A stretch of 35,268 nt of DNA from JANNXQ01 sp038238555 (lineage in GTDB: Bacteria > Verrucomicrobiota > Verrucomicrobiia > Chthoniobacterales > Chthoniobacteraceae): assembly GCA_038238555.1 (NCBI GenBank), contig JBBRXP010000045.1, positions 1 to 35,268 of the forward strand, read 5' to 3'. The position numbers and the translations under genes are program-made. This document shows, piece by piece, positions 23,932-32,128 of the stretch (positions are counted from its first letter, which is position 1; every line of letters begins with the position of its first letter). The notes beneath the pieces are model-generated. The model saw only the letters and a list, made by a program, of their open reading frames with translations, did no database searches and was not told the origin of the DNA.

Positions 23932-25884
23932 TCAGTCTTCCGGCGTGCTGGCGAGCTTGGCAAGGATGCTGAAGTCTTCGAGCGTGGTGGTGTCGCCCAC
24001 TATTGCCTGGCCCGCGGCGATCTGCTTGAGCAGGCGGCGCATGATTTTCCCCGAGCGCGTCTTGGGCAGCGATTCGGCAAAGCGGATGTCGTCGGGCGTG
24101 GCCACGGGGCCGATGACGGTGCGCACATGTTTGCGCAGTTCTTCGCGCAAGGCGGGCGTGGCCTCGATGCCTTGCTTGACGGTGACGAAGCACACCACGG
24201 CCTGTCCTTTCAACTCATCGGGACGCCCGACCACCGCAGCCTCCGCCACCGCGGGATGCGAGACCAGCGCGCCTTCCACTTCGGCAGTGCCGAGGCGATG
24301 GCCGGCCACGTTGAGCACGTCGTCGATGCGGCCGACGATGAAAAAGTTTCCGTCCTTGTCGCGGCGCGCGCCGTCACCAGCGAAATACATGCCCTTGAAT
24401 TCGCTCCAGTAAGTCTGCTTGTAGCGCGCTTTGTCGCCCCAGATGGAGCGCAGCATCGAAGGCCACGGTTTGCGGATCACGAGCTTGCCGGTCACGTCGG
24501 GCGCGCATTCCTTTCCGTTATCATCCACCACCGCGGCATCCACGCCGAAGAAGGGCAGCGTGGCGGTGCCGGGCTTGGTGGGCGTGGCGCCGGGCAGCGG
24601 CGTGATCATGTGCCCGCCGGTCTCCGTCTGCCACCAGGTATCGACGATGGGGCAGCGCTCGCCACCGATGACGCGGTGATACCACATCCAGGCCTCGGGA
24701 TTGATGGGCTCGCCCACCGTGCCGAGCAGCCGCAGCGAGGAAAGGTCGTATTTCTTCGGCCACCGATCGCCCCACTTGATGAATGCGCGAATGGCCGTTG
24801 GCGCGGTGTAGAGCACCGACACGCCGAGATCCTCGATGATCTTCCAAAACCGGCCTTCGTCGGGCCAGTTGGGCGCGCCTTCATACATCACCGCGGTCAC
24901 ACCCATCGCGAGCGGCCCATAGACCACGTAGGTATGGCCCGTGACCCAGCCGATGTCGGCCGTGCACCAATAAAGATCCTCGTCCCGCAGATCGAAGACG
25001 TACTTGCACGAAGCGACCGCGCCGACCAGGTAGCCCCCCGTGGTGTGCAGGATGCCCTTGGGTTTTCCGGTCGAGCCGCTGGTGTAGAGGATGAAGAGCG
25101 GATGCTCGCTGTCGAGCGGCACGGGAGGGCAATCGGCGTCCACATATTCCAGTTCGCGATGCCACCAGAAGTCGCGCCCTTCCTCGATGTGGACGTCATT
25201 TCCCGCGCGGCGGAAAACGATGACCGTCTTCACCGGATGCCCGCCGCCCTCGAGCGCCCGGTCCACGTTGGCCTTGAGCGGCACCACCGCGCCGCGCCGG
25301 TAGCCGCCATCGGCGCTGATGACCGCGACCGCGCCGCTGTCGAGCACGCGATCCTTGATGGACTCCGCGCTGAATCCGCCGAAGACGACGGAGTGCACGA
25401 TGCCGAGCCGCGCGCACGCGAGCATGGCGATGGCCGCCTCCGGGATCATAGGCATGTAAATGAGCACGCGCTCGCCGCGCTTGATTTTGTGCCGCTTGAG
25501 CACATTGGCAAAGCGGCACACTTCGCGGTGCAACTGCTGGAAGGTCAGCACGCGCCGCTCGCCCGGCTCGCCTTCCCAGATGAGCGCCGCCTTATTGTGC
25601 CGCGCCGTGCCGAGGTGCCGGTCGAGGCAGTTCTCCGAGACGTTGAGCCGCGCGCCCACGAACCACTTTGCGAAGGGCGCCTTCCAGTCGAGCACCTTCG
25701 ACCATTTCTTGTTCCAGAGAAGATCGCCCGCCTCGCGCGCCCAAAATTTTTCCGGCCGCCGCACCGACTCGAGCCACATTTCCCGATACTGCGCCAGCGA
25801 CTGCACGCGCGCTTTCTTCGAGAAATCCTTCGACGGCTTGAAGACGCGATTTTCGACGAGGTGGGACTCGGTATTCTTGATCAT
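23932..25884 (-). CDS. acsA: Acetyl-CoA synthetase (AMP-forming)
   Basis: Activates acetate to acetyl-AMP and then acetyl-CoA in the cytoplasm. 650 residues from ATG 25884, the usual size; in-frame codons upstream have no family match. Adenylate-forming motifs: ILYTSGSTGKPKGILHTTGG (P-loop-like), YWCTADIGWVTGHTYVVYGP, VDTWWQTETGGHM (pocket Trp and the YxxTE-like element), YFAGDGARRDKDGNFFIVGR with the hinge Asp-Asp (RIDDVLNVAGHRLGTAEVE), and PKTRSGKIMRR with the catalytic and regulatory acetyl-Lys near the C-terminus. It lies 86 bp downstream of the glycolate oxidase gene on the same strand, so it may belong to the same C2-metabolism transcript. Confidence 0.96.
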   Translation of the reverse strand: MIKNTESHLVENRVFKPSKDFSKKARVQSLAQYREMWLESVRRPEKFWAREAGDLLWNKKWSKVLDWKAPFAKWFVGARLNVSENCLDRHLGTARHNKAALIWEGEPGERRVLTFQQLHREVCRFANVLKRHKIKRGERVLIYMPMIPEAAIAMLACARLGIVHSVVFGGFSAESIKDRVLDSGAVAVISADGGYRRGAVVPLKANVDRALEGGGHPVKTVIVFRRAGNDVHIEEGRDFWWHRELEYVDADCPPVPLDSEHPLFILYTSGSTGKPKGILHTTGGYLVGAVASCKYVFDLRDEDLYWCTADIGWVTGHTYVVYGPLAMGVTAVMYEGAPNWPDEGRFWKIIEDLGVSVLYTAPTAIRAFIKWGDRWPKKYDLSSLRLLGTVGEPINPEAWMWYHRVIGGERCPIVDTWWQTETGGHMITPLPGATPTKPGTATLPFFGVDAAVVDDNGKECAPDVTGKLVIRKPWPSMLRSIWGDKARYKQTYWSEFKGMYFAGDGARRDKDGNFFIVGRIDDVLNVAGHRLGTAEVEGALVSHPAVAEAAVVGRPDELKGQAVVCFVTVKQGIEATPALREELRKHVRTVIGPVATPDDIRFAESLPKTRSGKIMRRLLKQIAAGQAIVGDTTTLEDFSILAKLASTPED

Positions 25885-25970
25885 TGGGTGAATGGGAAAA
25901 ATGTCCGCCTTCCGTAGCCGGGTCGGTCGCGAGGGGCAACGCAAACTCTATCGCATCGTGGCGAGGTGAA

Positions 25971-27413
25971 TCATTCCCGCGAAATCACTCCTGCCTTTTC
26001 CAGCGGATGCAAGCCGTGCTGCGAGAGCGCGGGCGCTTCCTTGCCGGGAAACATCTTGCCGGGATTGGCGATGCCGTGCGGGTCGAAGGCGGCGCGGATG
26101 CGGGCCATGCAGTCGATCTCGTCGGCCGTGAACATGTCGGCGAGGTAGTCGCGCTTTTCCATCCCGATGCCGTGTTCGCCGGTGATCGAGCCGCCCATCT
26201 CGACGCACATTTTCAAGATGCGGCCCGCGAGTTTTTCCGCGCGTTCGAGAGCGCCGGGTTCGCGGCCGTCGTAGAGGATGAGCGGGTGAAGGTTGCCATC
26301 GCCGGCGTGGAAGACGTTCGCGCAACGCACGCCGGACTCGCGCGCCATTTCGCCGATGCGCCGCAAAGCCTCTCCCAGCCTGCGTCGCGGGACCACGCCA
26401 TCCTGCACGATGAAGTCCGGCGACAAGCGGCCGACGGCGCTGAAGGCGCTCTTGCGGCCTTTCCAAATCGCGGCGCGCTCCTCGGCGTCCCGCGCGACGC
26501 GCACTTCCACCGGGCTGCTCGCGGCGAGGATCGAGTTGAGCCGCACGCGCTCGGCGGCGACGACTTCGCGTGGGCCTTCGAGTTCCACGATGAGCACTGC
26601 GGCACAGCCCGCGGGATATTCCGCGTGCACCGCGGCCACTGCCGCTTCGAGGGCGAGGGCGTCCATGATCTCCATGGCGCCGGGAAGCAATCCGCTCGCG
26701 ATGACCGCTGACACTGCATCGCCAGCCTGCTCGAGCGAACGGTAACCGGCGAGAGCGGTGTGGAAGCATTCGGCGCGTGGAAGCAATTGCAGCGTGATCT
26801 CGAGCGCGATGCCGAAGAGTCCCTCGCTGCCAACGAAGAGGCCGCACCAATCCGGGCCGATCTGTTCGCGGCTCGCGCCGCCCCATTCCACCACCTCGCC
26901 GGTGGCGAGCACGGCTTTGATGCCGAGGACGTGATTGGAAGTCATCCCGTACTTCAGGCAATGCGCGCCGCCGGAATTGAAGGCGACATTTCCGCCGATG
27001 GTGCAGATGGATTGCGAGGAAGGATCGGGCGCGAAGTGCAGCCCGTGCGGCGCGGCAGCGAGCGTGACCGCGGTATTGACCACGCCCGGTTCGACGACTG
27101 CGATGCGCTCCGCCGGATCGAGCCGCAGGATGCGATCGAGCCGGTTGAGCGCGATGACGATGCCGCCCGCCACCGGCAGCGAACCCCCGGAGAGGCTCGT
27201 GCCACTTCCACGCGCGACAAATGGCAGCCGCAACTCATTGCACAGACGAACAAGCGCGATGACTTCCTCCTGCGTCTCCGGCACCGCGACCGCGAGAGGC
27301 GTGGCGCGAAATGCGGTGAGCCCGTCACTTTCATAAGCCGCGAGTTGCACCGGCGCGCGGAGCAGGCGCGCAGGCGGGAGCAAAGCGGCCAGGCGATCGA
27401 GGGTGGCGGACAT
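25971..27413 (-). CDS. glcD: FAD-linked glycolate oxidase subunit GlcD-like
   Basis: A 480-residue FAD-binding oxidase from ATG 27413, 10 bp after the stop of the aminotransferase gene. FAD domain: LPFVARGSGTSLSGGSLPVA and CTIGGNVAFNSGGAHCLKYG, the vanillyl-alcohol oxidase/GlcD type. C-terminal domain: VFHAGDGNLHPLILYDGREP and MGGSITGEHGIGMEKRDYLA, both GlcD hallmarks, then PGKMFPGKE. It should oxidise glycolate (or D-lactate) to glyoxylate, passing electrons to a partner. The GlcE and GlcF partners are not in this window. With the aminotransferase upstream, a glycolate to glyoxylate to glycine path is reasonable. D-lactate dehydrogenase is an alternative activity. Confidence 0.9.
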   Translation of the reverse strand: MSATLDRLAALLPPARLLRAPVQLAAYESDGLTAFRATPLAVAVPETQEEVIALVRLCNELRLPFVARGSGTSLSGGSLPVAGGIVIALNRLDRILRLDPAERIAVVEPGVVNTAVTLAAAPHGLHFAPDPSSQSICTIGGNVAFNSGGAHCLKYGMTSNHVLGIKAVLATGEVVEWGGASREQIGPDWCGLFVGSEGLFGIALEITLQLLPRAECFHTALAGYRSLEQAGDAVSAVIASGLLPGAMEIMDALALEAAVAAVHAEYPAGCAAVLIVELEGPREVVAAERVRLNSILAASSPVEVRVARDAEERAAIWKGRKSAFSAVGRLSPDFIVQDGVVPRRRLGEALRRIGEMARESGVRCANVFHAGDGNLHPLILYDGREPGALERAEKLAGRILKMCVEMGGSITGEHGIGMEKRDYLADMFTADEIDCMARIRAAFDPHGIANPGKMFPGKEAPALSQHGLHPLEKAGVISRE

Positions 27414-27423
27414 CGCCAGGAAG

Positions 27424-28545
27424 TTATCGCAGGATTTCCCGCAGCGCGGCGAGGACGAGATCGACATTGCGCACCGTGGCGCCGTGACCCATGAGGCCGA
27501 TGCGCCAGGCTTTGCCGGCCATGACGCCGAGGCCGGCGCCGATCTCGATTCCGTATTCTTCGAGAAGGCGGCGGCGCACGGTGGCATCGTCGGTGCCGGC
27601 GGGGATGTGGAGGCAGTTGAGCGTGTGAAGGGAATGCGTGGGGACGTATCCGATGCCCATCGCTTCGAGTCCGGCGCGCAGGCGGCGGTGCATCTGCGCG
27701 TGACGTTCAATGCGCGCGTCGAGTCCTTCTTCGAGCACGATGGCGAGCGCTTCGTGCAGCGCGTAGGTCATGTTGATCGGCGCGGTGTGGTGATAGACGC
27801 GACCTCCTCCTCCGCCGCCGGTGTAGTATTTGCGCAGCATCGAAACGTCGAGATACCAGCTCTGCACTTTTGTTTTGCGCGAATCCATTGCAGCCAGCGC
27901 CCGGTCGCCGAAACTCACGGGCGCAAGGCCGGGCGGGCAACCGAGGCATTTCTGCGTGCCGCTGTAGATGGCGTCGATGCCCCACTCATCGACCGCCAGC
28001 TCATGGCCGGCGAGCGAGGTGACGGCATCGACGACGAAGAGCGCTCCTTTTTCCCGGCACAGATCGCCGAGACCCTCGAGCGGCTGATGCGCGCCGGTGC
28101 TGGTCTCGGCGTGGACGAGCGCAGCAAGCTTTGCCTTTGGATGCGCCTCGAGCGCGGCGGCGAATTTCTCGCGCGGGATGACTTCGCCCCAAGGCGCCTC
28201 GACCGCATGGACCGTGGCGCCGCAGCGTTCCATCACGTCTTTCATCCGCGCGCCGAAGACGCCGTTGACGCAGACGATGGCTTCGTCGCCGGGCTCGAGC
28301 AGATTGGTGGCGATGCACTCCATGCCGGCCATGCCCGTTCCGCTCACGGGAAAAGTGAGCGCGTTCTTGGTGCGGAAAATCTGCCGCAGCATCGCGCACG
28401 TCTCGTCCATGATGGCGAGATATTGCGGATCGAGATGGCCAAGCGTCGGCGCGGCCATGGCACGGAGCACGCGCGAAGATACGGGGCTCGGGCCGGGGCC
28501 CATGAGGAGGCGTTCGGCGGGGTGCATGGGAGGGGCGGAAGTCAT
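27424..28545 (-). CDS. Alanine/serine-glyoxylate aminotransferase-like PLP enzyme
   Basis: A 373-residue fold-type I aminotransferase of the AGXT/serine-pyruvate group, from ATG 28545 (ATG 28527 would also fit). It begins PAERLLMGPGPSPVSSRVL, typical for the family; SGTGMAGMECIATNLLEPGD is the cofactor phosphate region, VVDAVTSLAGHELAVDEWGI carries the Asp, and YSGTQKCLGCPPGLAPVSFG holds the Schiff-base Lys K199. A poly-Gly loop, YTGGGGGGRVYHHTAPIN, precedes the substrate site (YHHT). It transfers an amino group from alanine or serine to glyoxylate, giving glycine. The glycolate oxidase gene follows by 10 bp, which fits removal of glyoxylate made from glycolate. The amino donor cannot be fixed from sequence. 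Confidence 0.92.
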   Translation of the reverse strand: MTSAPPMHPAERLLMGPGPSPVSSRVLRAMAAPTLGHLDPQYLAIMDETCAMLRQIFRTKNALTFPVSGTGMAGMECIATNLLEPGDEAIVCVNGVFGARMKDVMERCGATVHAVEAPWGEVIPREKFAAALEAHPKAKLAALVHAETSTGAHQPLEGLGDLCREKGALFVVDAVTSLAGHELAVDEWGIDAIYSGTQKCLGCPPGLAPVSFGDRALAAMDSRKTKVQSWYLDVSMLRKYYTGGGGGGRVYHHTAPINMTYALHEALAIVLEEGLDARIERHAQMHRRLRAGLEAMGIGYVPTHSLHTLNCLHIPAGTDDATVRRRLLEEYGIEIGAGLGVMAGKAWRIGLMGHGATVRNVDLVLAALREILR

Positions 28546-28632
28546 GCGCGAAGAGATGCACCGCGCGCGATGCAGAGGCGAGCGGGAATCGCGACGGTTG
28601 CGCCACCGGGCGCGCGCTGGCACAATGCCCGC

Positions 28633-28773
28633 ATGGAAAAAGCCACCCTCGAACAGCAGCGCGAATGGGTTCGCATCTGGAAAGAAACCGGCCCGCTTCT
28701 CGAGCAGTTCAAGAAAGAGGAATTGCGCGCGGCCGAGATCAAAGAATCGCCGGAAATCCTCACCCGACTCTAG
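28633..28773 (+). CDS. Small hypothetical protein (46 residues)
   Basis: Reads from ATG 28633: it begins MEKATLEQQREWVRIWKETG and ends ESPEILTRL, with LLEQFKKEELRAAEIKE between. It is a charged, helix-only protein with no Cys or membrane helix. It is divergent from the aminotransferase (start 28545), and CACAAT at 28621-28626, 17 bp after TTGCGC (28598-28603), could be a promoter with a very short leader. I recall similar 45-50 residue proteins ('EQREWVxxWKxxGPxLE') in verrucomicrobial genomes, often next to unrelated genes. Function unknown; possibly a DNA/RNA-associated or toxin-type small protein. Coding is likely because the reading frame is clean and codon use resembles the neighbours. 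Confidence 0.7.
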   Translation: MEKATLEQQREWVRIWKETGPLLEQFKKEELRAAEIKESPEILTRL

Positions 28774-28806
28774 CGCGTGCCGGATGAGAATCTCGACTGA
28801 GCGCCG

Positions 28807-29130
28807 TTACGGCCCGCAGCTTTCCACGACCCAGCGCAGATACGCGGGCAGGCCCTCGCTCACGCGCAGGCTCACGATCTCCGGCACCTCGTAGGGATGC
28901 AGTGCGCGGATGCGGGCCTCCACTTCCGGATACTTCGCGCGCGTCGTTTTCAACATCAGGAGCACCTCGCCCGCAGTCTCGACTTTTCCTTCCCAGCGAT
29001 AGATCGACTCGATGGCCGGGATGAGGTTCGCGCACGCGGCGAGCTTTTCTTCGACGAGCACACTCGCGGCGCTCCGAGCCTTTTCGAGATCGGGCCACGC
29101 GGTGAAGAGGATGAGCACTTCTTCGGACAT
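28807..29130 (-). CDS. cutA: Divalent cation tolerance protein CutA
   Basis: A 107-residue CutA1 family protein from ATG 29130 (in-frame residues upstream do not fit). The family core is clear: VLILFTAWPDLEKARSAASV, LVEEKLAACANLIPAIESIY, RWEGKVETAGEVLLMLKTTR, then YPEVEARIRALHPYEVPEIV and GLPAYLRWV. The protein forms trimers that bind copper or other divalent metals; in E. coli it is linked to copper tolerance, and in other bacteria the role is unclear. The C-terminal Cys (VVESCGP) is an addition. It lies 87 bp downstream of the HDOD regulator on the same strand. Confidence 0.95.
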   Translation of the reverse strand: MSEEVLILFTAWPDLEKARSAASVLVEEKLAACANLIPAIESIYRWEGKVETAGEVLLMLKTTRAKYPEVEARIRALHPYEVPEIVSLRVSEGLPAYLRWVVESCGP

Positions 29131-29217
29131 GCCGGCAAAGTATTCGCCCGCCACCCGCTGGCCAGATCAGGTACTGCGCGCAAATCGCCAAGCCGGCGAG
29201 CTTGGTGCGCGCCGCCG

Positions 29218-30444
29218 CTACGCGGCACCCGCGAGACCCACGGCCCTGTTGTCCTCGGCGAGTTCGCGCCACGTTTCCAAGCGATCCTCGAGCCCGAGCC
29301 GGGCGAGATACTCGGTGTCTGCTTCCGCGTGCACCGTCTTGATGGCCGGCTGGCTCATCTGATTTTCCATCCAGCTCGCAAAGTGCACGGCGGTCAGCGG
29401 GCTGAAAGTTTTCATCACCGTGCGGCTCGGCGCGTGGTGCAGCGCGATGGCCTCGACGATCGAGATCGGCAGCCCCCAGAGCCCGAGCAGATACGCGCCC
29501 ACCTCGGCATGCGTGACGCCGAAGATTTCGCGTTCCGCCTCCACCAGCGGCACGCAGCGTTCCCGCGCCAGCGCGATGGCTTGCGCATACCGCGCCGGGT
29601 CGCCGGAGACCAGCATCACCTTGCCGACATCGTGCAACATGCCGGCCACGTAAGCCTCCTCCATCGCGGTGTCGCCGGCGCGTTCCGACTTGCAGATCTT
29701 CTGCGCGATCTGTCCCGTGGCGATGCTGTGATTCCACACGCGCGCGAGATTAAAACTCCCCACCCGCGCCTGATCGAAGCACGAGAAGACGTGCACCGAG
29801 AGCGCGAGGGAGCGCACCTTTTGCACCCCGAGATACTGCACCGCTTCCGCCGGATTAGTGACGCGCCGCCGGATGCCGAAGAAGGCCGAATTGACCAACT
29901 GCAAGATCTTCGCCGTCATGCCCGGATCCTGCGCGACGATGCCGCCGATCTCGGCGAGCGAAGCGTCCGGCGAATCCATCGCCCGCATGATGCGGAAGTA
30001 AAGCGAGGGCAGGCTGGGCACGCTGTAGTTCTGCGCCAGGAGCGCCTTGATCTTCTCGTCGATGGCGCCGTTCTCGACCGCGCACACCCGCCAGATCGTG
30101 GACCGGAGCGCATTGGAATCGAAAGGCTTCGAGAGGAATTGGTGCGTCACCTTCAGCTCACTCGCCGCCTCTTCCTGGTCAGCCTGGTCCGCGACGACGA
30201 GCCGCGAAGTCTGCGGATAGCGCTTCGAGACTTCGCGGAAAAGGTCCACGCCCGTCATCCCCGAGAGGTGCAACTCCGAGACCACGACATCGAAAGGAGC
30301 CTGCTCCATGAGCTGGAGCGCCTCCTCCGCGCCGCTGGCAAAGGCGATGTCCCACGCCGCCTCTTCGCTTTCAAAAAGCAGCCGGTACATGTCCAGGAGC
30401 AACGGCTCGTCATCGACGAATAGGATGCGTTTCTTTGTCTGCAT
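29218..30444 (-). CDS. Response regulator-HDOD domain protein with altered receiver
   Basis: A 408-residue two-domain protein from ATG 30444. Residues 4-120 are a CheY-like receiver (RILFVDDEPLLLDMYRLLF with acidic pair D11, D12). The usual phospho-acceptor Asp is Glu (FDVVVSELHLSGMTG, E57), the conserved Ser/Thr is Ala (A85), while the Lys is kept (K106 in HQFLSKPF). It is therefore likely a pseudo-receiver, possibly locked on. Residues 130-330 are an HDOD domain (LPSLYFRIMRAMDSPDASLA, IVAQDPGMTAKILQLVNSAF, AVQYLGVQKVRSLALSVHVF, HDVGKVMLV). HDOD proteins regulate c-di-GMP-related or surface traits, but most lack catalysis. The N-terminus overlaps no other feature, and the isomerase-like gene starts 142 bp away in the opposite direction. 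Confidence 0.9.
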   Translation of the reverse strand: MQTKKRILFVDDEPLLLDMYRLLFESEEAAWDIAFASGAEEALQLMEQAPFDVVVSELHLSGMTGVDLFREVSKRYPQTSRLVVADQADQEEAASELKVTHQFLSKPFDSNALRSTIWRVCAVENGAIDEKIKALLAQNYSVPSLPSLYFRIMRAMDSPDASLAEIGGIVAQDPGMTAKILQLVNSAFFGIRRRVTNPAEAVQYLGVQKVRSLALSVHVFSCFDQARVGSFNLARVWNHSIATGQIAQKICKSERAGDTAMEEAYVAGMLHDVGKVMLVSGDPARYAQAIALARERCVPLVEAEREIFGVTHAEVGAYLLGLWGLPISIVEAIALHHAPSRTVMKTFSPLTAVHFASWMENQMSQPAIKTVHAEADTEYLARLGLEDRLETWRELAEDNRAVGLAGAA

Positions 30445-30541
30445 TTCGAGACTAGCGGCACGAGCGTGGGAGCTAGTGGAGTGCCACTGGGGAAAGCTGA
30501 GCATTGAGTTGCGTCCATCGCTCGACACTCACGAATTGCAT

Positions 30542-30570
30542 TTGACCGCGGCGGACACGGTCCATTGAAT
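30542..30570 (+). promoter_or_regulatory. Candidate sigma-70 promoter for the Tat isomerase-like gene
   Basis: TTGACC (30542-30547) is a 5-of-6 match to -35, and TTGAAT (30565-30570), after 17 bp, a 4-of-6 match to -10. The ATG at 30587 is 16 bp downstream, so the leader would be very short. Confidence 0.45.
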
Positions 30571-30586
30571 CGGCGCCCTTCACGCC

Positions 30587-31663
30587 ATGGATATTCTGTC
30601 CCCGTCTCCCGCCCGCCGGCACTTTCTCAAGACCATCGTCGCTGCCGGCGCGGCCTCGCTGGGCTGCCCGCTCCTGGCCGCGGGGCCGGAGCCGAAGATC
30701 AAGGTCGGCATGGATAACTTCGCGGTGCGCGCGCTGGGTTGGAAGGCGCCGCAACTCATCGACTTTGCGGCGTCCATCCGGTGCGACACGCTCTTCATCT
30801 CGGACCTCGATGCTTACGAAAGTCTCGAGGAGCCTTATCTGCGCGACATCAAGGCAAAGGCGGATGCCGCGGGGCTGGCGCTCTACGTGGGATCGTGGAG
30901 CATTTGTCCGACATCGAATGTTTTCAAAAACAAGTGGGGCACCGCCGGGGAGCACATCGCCCTCGGCCTGCGCGTGGCCCGGGCGCTCGGCTCGCCGGTC
31001 TTCCGCGCCGTGCTCGGCAATATGGCCGATCGCAAGAGCGAGGGGGGCATCCGCGCGCGCATCGCCGACACGGTGAAAGTGCTCAAGGCTTCGCGCAGCC
31101 GGGTGCTCGATTCGGGAATCAAACTCTCGATCGAAAATCACGGCGGCGACATGCACTCGTGGGAACTGGTGGATTTGGTCGAAGAGGCCGGGCCGGATTT
31201 CGTGGGCGTGAACATCGACTCCGGCAATGCCGCATGGACGCTCGAAGATCCGCACGACGTGCTCGAAAATCTCGGCAAGTTCACGAACTGTTCGAGCCTG
31301 CGCGACGAGATGATCTGGGAGACGCCCGACGGCGCCGCCGTGCAATGGACCGCGGTCGGCGAGGGCCTCATCGACTGGCCGCGATACGTCGCGCGCTGGC
31401 GGCAGCTCTGCCCCGCGGTGCCCATTCAGATCGAGACAATCTCAGGCTCGCTGAAGATGTTCCCTTACAAGACGGAAGAATTCTGGAAGCACTACGACAA
31501 GCATCCCGAAGCCCTCGCGCACTTCGAGGCGCTGGCAAAAAAAGGGCACGCGCTCGAACCCATCAAGCTCGCGCCCGGCGCGGACAAGGAGTTTCAGAAG
31601 TCGGAGATCACGCGCTCGATCAAGTATCTGCGCGAGACGCTCGGGCTGGGAGAGAAGGGTTGA
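30587..31663 (+). CDS. Tat-exported sugar phosphate isomerase/epimerase-like TIM-barrel protein
   Basis: A 358-residue protein from ATG 30587 with a textbook Tat signal: SPARRHFLKTIVAAGAA (R-R-x-F-L-K), cleaved near LAAG. The mature part is a xylose isomerase-like TIM barrel; markers are LSIENHGGDMHSWELV (conserved Glu), FVGVNIDSGNAAWTLEDP (a metal-binding Asp segment), and a C-terminal PIQIETISGS. It probably acts on sugars or inositols in the periplasm, as many such exported verrucomicrobial and planctomycetal proteins appear to. It is divergent from the HDOD regulator. It is a distant relative of the protein at 2776-3678 (same fold, different substrate loops). The substrate is unknown. Confidence 0.87.
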   Translation: MDILSPSPARRHFLKTIVAAGAASLGCPLLAAGPEPKIKVGMDNFAVRALGWKAPQLIDFAASIRCDTLFISDLDAYESLEEPYLRDIKAKADAAGLALYVGSWSICPTSNVFKNKWGTAGEHIALGLRVARALGSPVFRAVLGNMADRKSEGGIRARIADTVKVLKASRSRVLDSGIKLSIENHGGDMHSWELVDLVEEAGPDFVGVNIDSGNAAWTLEDPHDVLENLGKFTNCSSLRDEMIWETPDGAAVQWTAVGEGLIDWPRYVARWRQLCPAVPIQIETISGSLKMFPYKTEEFWKHYDKHPEALAHFEALAKKGHALEPIKLAPGADKEFQKSEITRSIKYLRETLGLGEKG

Positions 31664-31688
31664 CCTACTGAGATGCGTAGCGCGGTAT

Positions 31689-31837
31689 GCGTAGCGCGGA
31701 CGCCCTCGTCCGCAGATGTCTTGCGGACGCCTCGCCCGCCGATTTCTGGCACACCAAAACGGTGACCCGGTGGGCAGGTCGAGGCCGTCGGGCGAGGCGC
31801 CCGTCGGACAAATGCGGACGGGGCGTCCGCGCTACGC
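31689..31837. repeat. Large palindromic repeat after the isomerase-like gene
   Basis: Outer arms: GCGTAGCGCGGACGCCCTCG (31689-31708, continuing to 31714) and its nearly exact partner 31813-31837. Inner arms GGACGCCTCGCCCGCC (31725-31740) and GGGCGAGGCGCCCG (31790-31803) pair partly. A copy of the left arm's GCGTAGCGCGG lies partly ahead at 31676-31685. It spans most of the 236 bp between the isomerase-like gene and hicB. It could be a transcript-end hairpin and belongs to the palindrome class of this window. Confidence 0.8.
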
Positions 31838-31899
31838 GCTCGGCCGCGCCACTGCATTGATACGGCTAAGATACGCCCAACGAAACCAAATGATCCGAC

Positions 31900-32115
31900 A
31901 TGAAAGATACCGCTTACAAAATCATCATGTATTGGGCAAGACCGACGGGATATTTGTCGTCGAAGGTGCCGGAACTCGCCGGTTGCATGGCCCGCGGCGT
32001 CACACGAGCCGCCGCGGTGAGAAAAGCGGAAGCCGCCATCGACAGTTGGATTCAGATCGCGCGTGAAGATGCACTGTCGATCCCTGAACCTCGCGGAAAG
32101 CCGATGCCTGCCTGA
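31900..32115 (+). CDS. Orphan HicB-family antitoxin-like protein
   Basis: A 71-residue protein from ATG 31900 (MKDTAYKIIMYWARPTGYLS, then SKVPELAGCMARGVTRAAAV) matching the N-terminal domain of HicB antitoxins (YxVIxxxxxGYxAxVPELPGCxxxGxTxxEAxxxxxEAI). The C-terminal DNA-binding helix pair of larger HicB forms is short or absent. HicA-type toxins normally stand beside it; none is visible (upstream is the large palindrome, downstream only 13 bp separate it from the convergent FGE gene). It may be an orphan or a remnant. Confidence 0.75.
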   Translation: MKDTAYKIIMYWARPTGYLSSKVPELAGCMARGVTRAAAVRKAEAAIDSWIQIAREDALSIPEPRGKPMPA

Positions 32116-32128
32116 GGCCCGGCCGCCT

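Noticed and set aside
24127..25917. Plus-strand reading frame of 596 codons
   Set aside because: It is the antisense of acetyl-CoA synthetase, which has all family motifs.
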